Source: VFZP01 sp043755595 (GTDB taxonomy: Bacteria > Acidobacteriota > Terriglobia > Bryobacterales > Bryobacteraceae). From it: a stretch of DNA of 43,256 nucleotides. The position numbers and the translations under genes are program-made. Location: NCBI GenBank assembly GCA_043755595.1, contig JAYUSQ010000204.1, forward strand, positions 1-43,256. The letters run 5' to 3'. Below the pieces are notes generated by a model. It had not been told where the DNA came from. It searched no databases and was given only the letters and a program-made list of their open reading frames with translations. Shown piece by piece: positions 8,067 through 15,238 of the stretch (positions are counted from its first letter, which is position 1; the number at the start of each line of letters is the position of its first letter).

Positions 8067-8133
8067 ATGGCGTGCCATCCAGCGATAAAATACGTCACCG
8101 AGCAAACCGGCAGGCCAAGCGCAGACTAGGTAC

Positions 8134-8562
8134 TCAAGCCGCGTCCACGATTTGCACCGACAATTCCTTACCTAACACCCGAAAAGCCCCTTCCAACTGA
8201 TCCAACCGCGAGCCACGCTGCAAATCCAACAGGCGGTCCACTTGCGGCAAATGGCAATTCAATCTCCGTGCCAAGTCAGCCTTCCCGACCCGGCCGGCCC
8301 GCATCGTAGAGTACAGCGCCAACTTAGCTTCGGTCAGCGCCGGAAGGGCGGCATAAGCTCCGCGCCTTTTGATGGGCGACGGATCTGGGATGGCCCGGCG
8401 GTCTTCCATGTAACCGATAAACGCGCTTTCCAAAGCATCGACGGCGCGGTCCAGCGCCTCCTCGCGATCATCGCCAAAGGTATGAGCCTCAGGCACGTCT
8501 GGAGACGAAACCAGGATCGTGCCGTTGGAATCGCGTTCGAGTTTCGCAGGGTATCGCAGCAT
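8134..8562 (-). CDS. hicB: HicB-family antitoxin with C-terminal helix-turn-helix
   Basis: This 142-aa protein has a HicB-type partial RNase H fold at the N-terminus (MLRYPAKLERDSNGTILVS, then DVPEAHTFGDDREEAL). A C-terminal XRE-like helix-turn-helix follows (KADLARRLNCHLPQVDRLL). HicB antitoxins bind HicA mRNA interferase and autoregulate through this domain. ATG 8562 is preferred over an upstream start at 8601 because GGGAGAG lies 5 nt before it and the HicB fold begins there. It is the last gene of a minus-strand toxin-antitoxin run, 52 nt downstream of the broken hicA. Confidence 0.8.
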   Translation of the reverse strand: MLRYPAKLERDSNGTILVSSPDVPEAHTFGDDREEALDRAVDALESAFIGYMEDRRAIPDPSPIKRRGAYAALPALTEAKLALYSTMRAGRVGKADLARRLNCHLPQVDRLLDLQRGSRLDQLEGAFRVLGKELSVQIVDAA

Positions 8563-8614
8563 GAATCTCTCCCTCAATGAGACCGTCCTTCCGCGATTCA
8601 AAAATGCACCAATC

Positions 8615-8832
8615 TCAAAGCAGATCTTGAAATTGTTGGACGGTCATGCCAGACGCACGAATCAGAGCCCGCAACGTGTCGGGCGCAAGTTCGCGGTGGA
8701 GCAGCACGGACAACACTGCAACTTGGCCTTGCTTAACAAGATCAGGTGACTGCCGACCTGCCGGTCACGAGCCCAACCCATTCGCAGGAACGCTCGTACA
8801 GCCCGGTCTCCGGAGATCACGGGCAAAGGCAT
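8615..8832 (-). pseudogene. hicA: HicA toxin gene, frameshifted
   Basis: Reading the minus strand from ATG 8832 gives the start of a HicA toxin: MPLPVISGDRAVRAFLRMGW, then RQVGSHLILLSKAKLQ, containing the catalytic G-S-H. At about 8715-8722 the frame is lost. The other half continues one base out of phase as VLSVLLHRELAPDTLRALIR and SGMTVQQFQDLL, ending at TGA 8617-8615; this is the family's conserved HREL-GTLR-like end. The 218-nt span is one base off a multiple of three, so a single-base indel explains it. ATG 8832 overlaps the stop of the upstream hicB (TAATG), typical coupling. The gene is too short and broken to show up as an open frame. Confidence 0.75.
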
Positions 8833-9041
8833 TAGGCAACTTCCACTTCGACTTCACGAACCTCAACCGCCAGTGGGCGGCTGTGAGCATTGCGAGCGGC
8901 AAGACACCCCTTGATCGCCTCTCGTATGTTTTCGACCGCCTCGACCTCATTACCACCTTGCGAAACGCATCCCGGCAGAGAAGGACACTCAGCCACGATC
9001 ACTCCCGTTTCGTCACGTTCGAGCGTGATGAGCATCTTCAT
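8832..9041 (-). CDS. hicB: HicB-family antitoxin (short form)
   Basis: This 69-aa protein has the classic HicB pattern: MKMLITLERDETGVIVAECP, SLPGCVSQGGNEVEAVENI and REAIKGCL. This is the partial RNase H fold, without a DNA-binding tail. It lies directly upstream of the hicA reading frame, sharing the TAATG junction. GAAGG before the ATG can serve as Shine-Dalgarno; a TAGGAT box exactly 6 nt before the ATG also fits the leaderless pattern seen elsewhere, so the start is secure but the mode of initiation is not. Its cognate HicA is frameshifted. Confidence 0.82.
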   Translation of the reverse strand: MKMLITLERDETGVIVAECPSLPGCVSQGGNEVEAVENIREAIKGCLAARNAHSRPLAVEVREVEVEVA

Positions 9042-9076
9042 GCCTTCATCCTAGCCGAGTCTCTAGGTTAGTCAAA

Positions 9077-9301
9077 TCAAAATCGATCGCGCCTATCGGG
9101 CTCGACGTCAGGCGCCTTCGCCAACACCTCAAGAAACCTCTCCCGGCCACCGCGTCGAGCCCGTTGCTCCAACCCCTCACAAGCCGCAACATGCTCCGCG
9201 CATGCAGTCGCAAACACGTCGGCGACGCTCATACTTTGCGACCGTGCAATCTCGAATGCCCTATCGTATATGTCCTTCGTGACTTCGACGTTGACGATCA
9301 C
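9077..9301 (-). CDS. Small antitoxin-like protein paired with a PIN gene
   Basis: This 74-aa protein starts with a short beta strand (IVNVEVTKD) followed by two helices (IYDRAFEIARSQS, VADVFATACAEHVAA). The layout resembles ribbon-helix-helix antitoxins, and its C-terminus is charged. The GTG at 9301 overlaps the TGA stop (9300-9298) of the upstream PIN gene, so the two were translationally coupled. The antitoxin role is inferred from this position. No named family is recognised with certainty. Confidence 0.65.
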   Translation of the reverse strand: MIVNVEVTKDIYDRAFEIARSQSMSVADVFATACAEHVAACEGLEQRARRGGRERFLEVLAKAPDVEPDRRDRF

Positions 9302-9714
9302 CGCGACTCTCCAATCTGCTGCAAGAATTCGACCGGCTGAACCACCGCGACGCCATAAGCCGAAGCCCCAACGAAGTCGCGCGTGTTGAACGTGACAATC
9401 GTGGCTCCGGCGCAGGCCGCCAACTCCAAGATACGATCATTGTCGGGATCGCGCTACACCGACCGCAGCCGGAAGGGGACTTCCACGAGATCCGAAACCC
9501 TGAACAAGTAGTCGAGCAACGAGTCCACATCAGATGGACTGATGAACGATCCCATGAACTCGCGCTTCAAAACATCCTCGTATTCGAGCGCCACCGGCAC
9601 CGATAAGCAAGGGTGCCAGCGCGGGTCACCCAACAGCTGAAGGAGTCGAAACGATGTGCCACGCCGGGAACGCAACCCAGCTACTAACACGTTCGTATCG
9701 ATCACGGCGCGCAA
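9298..9714 (-). pseudogene. PIN-domain toxin (COG1569-like) with an in-frame amber codon
   Basis: From TTG 9714 the minus strand encodes RAVIDTNVLVAGLRSRRG, the PIN start with the first catalytic Asp, then VPVALEYEDVLKREF. Translation meets TAG at 9456-9454. Read through it, the same frame continues RDPDNDRILELAA, TIVTFNTRDF and ends at TGA 9300-9298. This restores the D-P-x-D-N-D and T-F-N-T-R-D motifs that carry the remaining PIN acidic residues, and a normal length of 138 aa. A single nonsense substitution in an otherwise intact gene fits well. GGAG lies 7 nt before the TTG start. PIN toxins of this group are RNases. Confidence 0.75.
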
Positions 9715-9730
9715 TCACTCGCTCCACAAA

Positions 9731-12280
9731 TCACCGCGCCCGCATAGCAATAATCGTAATATCGTCGTGCTGAGCCGCCGCCCCCGCAAACTCCGCCACG
9801 CGCCCCGCCAGATCATCCGCCAAAACCTGTGCCCCCGCCCCGGCCCCCGCCGAAGACTTCGCCCAAACCGCCAACCGCTCCTCCCCAAATAAGTCCCGCG
9901 CCGGATTCATCGCCTCCGTCACACCATCCGTATAAAGCAAAAACAAATCCCCCGCCGCCAAAGTCACCGTCATCTCCTCATACCGCGCGGCCTTCACCAA
10001 CCCCAGCGCTACGCCCTTCGGTCGCAACCACTGCACCACCCCGTCCACCGCCGCCACGTGAATCGCCGGATTATGCCCCGCGCTACAAAACCTCATCCGC
10101 CGCGAAGCCGGATCGAACACGACGATCTGAAACGTCGCAAAGCGATTCGGCGGAGTCGAATCATACGTCAGCCGATTCAGCCGCGTCATCAGTTCCGGCA
10201 AATCCGCAATCCCATCGGCCGCCAACCCGCGCACCGAAGCCTGTAGACTCGCCATGATCAACGCCGCCGACACGCCCTTGCCCGCCACATCGCCCACCGC
10301 CAGCGCCCACTCGCCATTCGGCAATTGCAGATAGTCGAATAAATCGCCGCCCACCTCGCGCGCAGGCACGCACAGCCCCGCCACATCCAGCCTCGCAATC
10401 GACGGCGCCGCCCGAGGCAGCAATCGCTCCTGCACGCTCCGCGCAATCTGCAATTCGCGATTCATGATCTCGCGCGACGCGCTCTCCTGCGCGACCGTCT
10501 CCGCCAACCCCGCATTGTCCAACGCCATCGCAGTCTGCGAGGCCACCGACTCCAGCACTGCAACATCGGAAGCCGAGTACGGCTGCTCAGACCGCCGAGG
10601 CCCCAGCGTCAAAAATCCCAGCAACCGATCCTGCCGGGCCACCGGCAACAATAGCTCCACACCCAATTCGCGCAGCCGCAAGCTCTCCGCCGCAGTCAGC
10701 CCATTCATCCAATCCGACGGTCGCCGCCAGTCCACCCATTGCGCCCGCCGCTCCTGACTCAGCCGTGACAAAGTGCCCGCAAACTCCGACGTCCCGTGGT
10801 CGATCAGATGTACCGGCGCAGCGTGCAACGTCGACGAAATTCGGCTGGTGACCAACTCACGCAATCGCGCGCGGTCCGCCGTCCCCCCCGCCTGCTGCGC
10901 CAATTCGGTCAGCAGTTGCCCGGCCTGATACTGCTCACGGAAGAACCGCCGGTCCACCCATTGCCCGCCCTTTGCCACCAACCGGCGCGATAACATCGCA
11001 CCCGCAATTCCAAGCGACAACCTCTGCATCCGTTTGGGCAAGTTCAACCCGGGCTCCCCCAAGCTGACCGCCAATCCAACGATTAGTCCTACCACCACCA
11101 GCACCTGAACCACCACCAATCCGCGCCGCGCGACAGCATACTGCAGGCCCTCGCGAATCGTCACGCCCACATCCATCGCGCGGTCAACCAAAATCAGGTA
11201 CACCAGCGTCACCGGGAAAATCAACAGCAACGCCATCCCAATGACTTCGCTCCATCCCCGCGTCCGAATGCCAAACAGTCCCTGAGCGAAGATCAACCAA
11301 AGGAAAGGAATCCACGCCACCGCGGAAGCCGCTAACAAAATCCGTAGCCGCCGGCGCGAGTCCGCATCCGACGCCGCGCGCAACTTGCGCAGGCTCTCTA
11401 AAAATGTCGCCAAGACACAAGCGACCGTGAAGTAGGTGAACACCTGCGGCTCGACGGCAGACGAAGCAAATTGGACCAAGCCGCGAAACATTGGCAGCGC
11501 CTCCAAGCCCGCCGGCAACGCGATGGCGCGCAGCACCGCATGGACCACCGCAGGCGCCATTGCCAGCGGCAGAAGCCACGGCCTCCGCACATCCCACTCG
11601 GCCCGCTGCGGGAAGTGGACCGCAAAGACGAACAACATCACTGGCCACAGAAACAGCCAAAGCGCCACGTGTCCTAACGCCAATGCGCGCAAGCCGGGCT
11701 CCCATTGGCTGATCATACGGACCGGGTCATAGCTCAAACCTCCCGACGCCAATATAGAGAAGCTCACCAGAAACGCGAAGACCGTCCACGAGAGAGTCCC
11801 CCTCGGGCGGCGAATCAGCACCAACAGCCCTAGCCCGAGAGACAGCAGTGGCGTGAGAATCTGGCTTACTCCTAGCTCCACCAGATCGCGCGGCGTCCAG
11901 CTTGCTCCCTCTTCGGTCACGCGCCGCAATGGCACTTCCACCTCGCGGTCCGCCGCTTCAGACCCGCGCCGTACGCGAAGCCGCAACGTCTCACCCGCTC
12001 GATGAGTATCCAACGCACGGTAGTAACTTCCGGCCCCCGTATAGGGCTGGCCGTCGATCGCCACGATCCGATCGCCTTTGGCTAAACCCGCTTCGCGCGC
12101 GCCGGGGAGCGGGAAATCCACCTCGCCGATATGATCGAAAAAACGAACGTTAAACGGCCGCCGCGCGCGCTCCGATTCTGCGCTTTCCTTCAACACCCAA
12201 TCCAGGCTCAGCCGCAATTGAAAGGCAAGACACAGCACGCCATACCCGATCACCGCCGCCTTGCCGAGCCATTTGGGCAT
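9731..12280 (-). CDS. Membrane PP2C-like SpoIIE phosphatase with PDZ and GAF domains
   Basis: This 849-aa regulatory protein has several domains in order. First comes an N-terminal TM helix, then a PDZ-like segment (about 45-110, with AGLAKGDRIVAIDGQPY), then seven or so hydrophobic helices (about 135-430), a GAF-like domain (about 450-605, ending VLESVASQTAMALDNAGLAE), and a C-terminal SpoIIE/RsbU phosphatase. Its metal-binding motifs are visible: VGGDLFDYL, VGDVAGKGVSAALIM, AGHNPA, LYTDGVTEAMN and QHDDITIIAMR. Such proteins dephosphorylate anti-anti-sigma factors; no partner gene is in the window. A possible -10 box TAGGCT lies 7 nt before the ATG. Confidence 0.85.
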   Translation of the reverse strand: MPKWLGKAAVIGYGVLCLAFQLRLSLDWVLKESAESERARRPFNVRFFDHIGEVDFPLPGAREAGLAKGDRIVAIDGQPYTGAGSYYRALDTHRAGETLRLRVRRGSEAADREVEVPLRRVTEEGASWTPRDLVELGVSQILTPLLSLGLGLLVLIRRPRGTLSWTVFAFLVSFSILASGGLSYDPVRMISQWEPGLRALALGHVALWLFLWPVMLFVFAVHFPQRAEWDVRRPWLLPLAMAPAVVHAVLRAIALPAGLEALPMFRGLVQFASSAVEPQVFTYFTVACVLATFLESLRKLRAASDADSRRRLRILLAASAVAWIPFLWLIFAQGLFGIRTRGWSEVIGMALLLIFPVTLVYLILVDRAMDVGVTIREGLQYAVARRGLVVVQVLVVVGLIVGLAVSLGEPGLNLPKRMQRLSLGIAGAMLSRRLVAKGGQWVDRRFFREQYQAGQLLTELAQQAGGTADRARLRELVTSRISSTLHAAPVHLIDHGTSEFAGTLSRLSQERRAQWVDWRRPSDWMNGLTAAESLRLRELGVELLLPVARQDRLLGFLTLGPRRSEQPYSASDVAVLESVASQTAMALDNAGLAETVAQESASREIMNRELQIARSVQERLLPRAAPSIARLDVAGLCVPAREVGGDLFDYLQLPNGEWALAVGDVAGKGVSAALIMASLQASVRGLAADGIADLPELMTRLNRLTYDSTPPNRFATFQIVVFDPASRRMRFCSAGHNPAIHVAAVDGVVQWLRPKGVALGLVKAARYEEMTVTLAAGDLFLLYTDGVTEAMNPARDLFGEERLAVWAKSSAGAGAGAQVLADDLAGRVAEFAGAAAQHDDITIIAMRAR

Positions 12281-12311
12281 GGCCGTTAGCCTAGCACGGG
12301 TGTTTTCCCTA

Positions 12312-12340
12312 TTGTCAGAGCTAGGGCTCCTGAGTATACT
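12312..12340 (+). promoter_or_regulatory. Sigma70-type promoter of the 97-aa gene
   Basis: TTGTCA (12312-12317) and TATACT (12335-12340) are separated by exactly 17 nt. Transcription would start near 12347, giving a leader of about 130 nt ahead of ATG 12479. Confidence 0.6.
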
Positions 12341-12365
12341 GAAGGCACGTGGAATGATTTAGTCT

Positions 12366-12382
12366 TGCGGCTTCAAGCCGCA
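12366..12382 (+). promoter_or_regulatory. Hairpin in the leader of the 97-aa gene
   Basis: TGCGGC and GCCGCA pair perfectly around a TTCAA loop; the stem can extend by two further bp. No T-tract follows, so it is not a standard terminator. It could stabilise the leader or bind a regulator. Confidence 0.4.
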
Positions 12383-12478
12383 GGCCTCGTTAATTGCAAC
12401 CACGGTAAAAAGTGCTAAAGGCGATTCGGCATTCCTCAGACGGGCCGATCGCTGGCGAACATAAAAGGAGTTCGTGCG

Positions 12479-12772
12479 ATGGTCCGGCCAAATTACCTGC
12501 CAATAACCCATTCCCTCGCGGGCCGCGATGGAGAACTACTCGTCATCCGCCTCACGGTAGAGCCGCGCGCGCTTGAGCAACTGCTTGAGTCTCTCGCGGA
12601 AACCTCGTTTCACATCAACCCGCAACTACTGCCCAACACGCCACAGGGCGCGCGCGTAGAATTTGCGGCTTATGAAAGTTGGATCGGGCCGATTCGGGAG
12701 GGGCTAAAACGCAACGGCCTCGAACCGATAGAGTTCGAGGCCACGCGAATGATAACCAAACTGGCAAGCTGA
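12479..12772 (+). CDS. Small protein of unknown function (97 aa)
   Basis: This is a 97-aa soluble, mixed alpha/beta protein with no signal peptide or membrane helix. It has a strand ELLVIRLTVEP, a helix ALEQLLESLAET and a conserved-looking segment YESWIGPIREGLKRNG. I do not recognise the family. The gene has strong signals: AAGGAG 8 nt before the ATG, a sigma70-type promoter about 140 nt upstream, and a hairpin in the leader. It converges on the next gene with 16 nt between stops. Confidence 0.65.
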   Translation: MVRPNYLPITHSLAGRDGELLVIRLTVEPRALEQLLESLAETSFHINPQLLPNTPQGARVEFAAYESWIGPIREGLKRNGLEPIEFEATRMITKLAS

Positions 12773-12788
12773 AGCGAAACGAAAAGGG

Positions 12789-12998
12789 CTATTTCGCCTT
12801 CTTCTGTTTCTGCTGACCGACGCGGACTTTGAACTGCTTGGCCTGGGCTTCGGTATAGGCTTTCCAGTCAAACCGGCCGGTGGCTTCTTTCAAATAGGAG
12901 TTCACGTCCGAACCTTTCGGCAGCACTGCCATGATTGTGGCTTGAAGACCGGTGTCGGGATTGGTGATGCGCAGACGGCGAACGTTGGGAATCGACAT
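12789..12998 (-). CDS. Small basic protein of unknown function (69 aa)
   Basis: This 69-aa protein has a strand-turn start (MSIPNVRRLRITNPDTGLQA), a hydrophobic IMAVLPKG stretch, and a very Lys/Gln-rich C-terminal tail (QQKQKKAK). The family is not recognised. GAGAGG lies just before the ATG. It follows the TIGR01777 epimerase by 7 nt on the same strand, so it is probably the third gene of the photolyase-epimerase operon. Confidence 0.6.
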   Translation of the reverse strand: MSIPNVRRLRITNPDTGLQATIMAVLPKGSDVNSYLKEATGRFDWKAYTEAQAKQFKVRVGQQKQKKAK

Positions 12999-13005
12999 AA
13001 CCTCT

Positions 13006-13839
13006 CTAGGTTAACACGGCTTTCAACGCCTCGGCTACTTCCCCGTAATGGAACCGGAAGCCCGCCGCTTCGGCCGCGCGCGGCAAAACCCGCTGGCTGG
13101 CGAAGAGAATCTGCGCCATCTCGCCGAAAAGCAGGTCGATCGCAAATCTCGGAACCGGCACCACCGCTGGCCGATGGAGCGTCGCTCCCAAAGCCTTGGT
13201 GAAGTCCGCGTTCGTCACCGGATTCGGAGCCGCGCCGTTGAACGCGCCTTCCATCGGCAGCGAAACCGCCATCTCAAACAGCGCGCACAGATCATCCAGA
13301 TGGACCCACGGCATCCACTGCCGGCCCGATCCCATCCGTCCGCCGACGCCGAAGCGAAACGGCGTCACCATTTTTTCCAACGCTCCGCCACCGGGCCCCA
13401 ACACCAGGCCGATCCGAACCACCGCCACGCGCACCCCTCGCTCGCGCGCGGCTACCGCCTCCCGTTCCCACGCCACCGAAACCTCTGGCAGAAATCCCTG
13501 GCCGGCAACCGAAGCCTCCGTCAGCACCTCATCCCCGCGATCGCCATAGTAGCCAACCGCCGAAGCGCTCACCAGCACCTTTGGACGCCCCGCCGCCCCC
13601 AGAGCCTCAACCAACCTGCGGGTGCCCAGTGTCCGGCTCTCGCGAATCCGCTGCTTCACCGCGTCAGACCATCGCTGCGCCACCGGCTCGCCCGCCAGAT
13701 TCACTACCGCGTCACACCCATCCAGTTCCGCCGCGTTGAAATTCCGCTTCAACGGCCGCACCGCGTGACCGCCCGCCGCCAACTGCGCCGCCAACCGTGT
13801 GCCGATAAATCCCGATGCGCCGGTAATCGCGATATTCAT
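13006..13839 (-). CDS. TIGR01777-family NAD-dependent epimerase
   Basis: This 277-aa extended-SDR-like protein starts MNIAITGASGFIGTRLAAQL with a GxxGxxG dinucleotide-binding motif. It carries the family's hallmark strings: VVNLAGEPVAQRWS, SASAVGYYGDRGDE, ERGVRVAVVRIGLVLGPGGG and QWMPWVHLDDL. The YjbI/SulA-like TIGR01777 group has no firmly assigned reaction. ATG 13839 overlaps the photolyase stop as ATGA, which settles the start; a longer open frame to 13938 is only upstream read-through. Confidence 0.88.
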   Translation of the reverse strand: MNIAITGASGFIGTRLAAQLAAGGHAVRPLKRNFNAAELDGCDAVVNLAGEPVAQRWSDAVKQRIRESRTLGTRRLVEALGAAGRPKVLVSASAVGYYGDRGDEVLTEASVAGQGFLPEVSVAWEREAVAARERGVRVAVVRIGLVLGPGGGALEKMVTPFRFGVGGRMGSGRQWMPWVHLDDLCALFEMAVSLPMEGAFNGAAPNPVTNADFTKALGATLHRPAVVPVPRFAIDLLFGEMAQILFASQRVLPRAAEAAGFRFHYGEVAEALKAVLT

Positions 13840-15185
13840 ACTTGCTGCTCCCGAATGTAACCCGCAACGTCGGTCTTCCGCTTCGTGCCTTCCAGCGACA
13901 TCCAGCGCGTCATGCCGAAGATCGCGCGCTCGCCCCAAGGCCGATCATGCAACCCAAAACACCACAATATGTTCGTGTAGGTGTTCGGATCGCGCCCGTC
14001 CAACGCATACCGGTCGTGCAGATAAATCATGATGTCGAGCGCCTCCTGGTGTGAGCGTGACCATTCCATCACCTTCTTGCCCCAGTACATCCGATAGTAA
14101 CCGTGAATCTTCCCATGCGCCAGCAACTCCCGCTGCGTCGCGTTCCAAAGCGAGTCGTGCGTCTCCGCCTTTTCAAATTCCTCGCACGTATAGCACCATT
14201 CGCGCGGATCGCCGTCATGCTTCCGCAACGTCTCCTGCGCCCAGTTCGGAACGTTGGCCAGCGCCATGACGTCGGTGGCGTGAAGCGCGTGATTAAAAGC
14301 CAACTCCCGGCGCACGATCAGTTGCTCCAGAAACCCATCGGCGTTCAATCCGTTCTCGGCCGCGTACAGCTTGACGGCCAGCGCCACCTCAAGTGACGAT
14401 AGATGCCCAAAATGCAACCACGGGCTCAAGCTGGAAGGCGCGCTCGACGAATAGCGTTGTAGATTGCTCTCCAGGAAAAATTGCAGTTGCGCCTCCGCCG
14501 CCAAACGCCCGCCCCGAATGCTGCGCACCGCCTGCACCGAATGATCGATCTCGCACTCAGCCACCAGCGCCGCAATGTTCGCGTCAGTCACTTCAGTATG
14601 CAACCCAGCCGGCGCGCTGCCCGTAAAGCGCACCCGAAGCTCTACCCGTTCCACCGGCGTCAGATGCGCCCCGAGCAGCCTATGCAGCTTGGGCCGCAAC
14701 GTATAAGCCGCATACTCCTTCTTCTCAAACAACCGCATGGGTACAATGCAGCTTGAGTCCACTGCCAGATACGGCACACCGATTTTCGCGGGCACGCTGC
14801 GGTTATGGTCGCGCGGAATAAACACCGGATAGTCGTCGGTCACCACCAGCGCCGCTTGCGCCGCCAGCCGGTATAGCGCGTCGTTCGGATCGCTCCGCCG
14901 CCGCCGCAAATGGAAAACGTAGCCGATCCCGCGCTTCGCCAAACGCCGGCTGGTTTCCGGCACGGCCTCCAAAAGAAACGTGTGAAACCGGTCGCTCGCA
15001 AACGGGTACGTGTTTCCCAGCCCCTCATAAACCAGCAGTGGCAGCTTAAGCGCATTGGCTCGTGCGGCAGCAAACTCCAGTGCGTGGTTCGACTCCACGC
15101 GCCGGTTCATCTGCGCCCAATACAGTACGTAGGCGGCGCGCGGCCGGACCGGGGCGTCGTTCAATGCGCGAACACGAGATTCCAT
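13836..15185 (-). CDS. phr: Class II CPD photolyase (deoxyribodipyrimidine photo-lyase)
   Basis: It repairs cyclobutane pyrimidine dimers with FADH- and light. The 449-aa protein has the class II layout: an N-terminal alpha/beta domain starting RAAYVLYWAQMNRRVESNHA, and a C-terminal FAD domain. That domain has HGYYRMYWGKKVMEWS and LDGRDPNTYTNILWCFG, followed by RPWGERAIFGMTRWMS, all diagnostic of class II enzymes rather than class I (E. coli type). ATG 15185 retains the conserved RV.AL...PVRP lead-in. It is followed by the epimerase through an ATGA overlap and is divergent from a radical SAM gene. Confidence 0.92.
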   Translation of the reverse strand: MESRVRALNDAPVRPRAAYVLYWAQMNRRVESNHALEFAAARANALKLPLLVYEGLGNTYPFASDRFHTFLLEAVPETSRRLAKRGIGYVFHLRRRRSDPNDALYRLAAQAALVVTDDYPVFIPRDHNRSVPAKIGVPYLAVDSSCIVPMRLFEKKEYAAYTLRPKLHRLLGAHLTPVERVELRVRFTGSAPAGLHTEVTDANIAALVAECEIDHSVQAVRSIRGGRLAAEAQLQFFLESNLQRYSSSAPSSLSPWLHFGHLSSLEVALAVKLYAAENGLNADGFLEQLIVRRELAFNHALHATDVMALANVPNWAQETLRKHDGDPREWCYTCEEFEKAETHDSLWNATQRELLAHGKIHGYYRMYWGKKVMEWSRSHQEALDIMIYLHDRYALDGRDPNTYTNILWCFGLHDRPWGERAIFGMTRWMSLEGTKRKTDVAGYIREQQV

Positions 15186-15216
15186 CTTTATATGATTCCG
15201 CTCGCCACCCCGCCGC

Positions 15217-15222
15217 TACAAT
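15217..15222 (+). promoter_or_regulatory. Possible -10 box of the radical SAM gene
   Basis: TACAAT lies 16 nt before ATG 15239, giving an expected leader of about 10 nt. No good -35 or Shine-Dalgarno is visible. Confidence 0.35.
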
Positions 15223-15238
15223 CATTATTGAACTCTCC

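Noticed and set aside
8646..9071. 141-codon plus-strand frame
   Set aside because: It lies opposite the hicB and hicA genes, which are recognised by motif and linked by the TAATG overlap.
12774..12797. GCGAAA/TTTCGC inverted repeat between two convergent small genes as a terminator
   Set aside because: The stem is six weak pairs with a 12-nt loop and no T-tract on either side.
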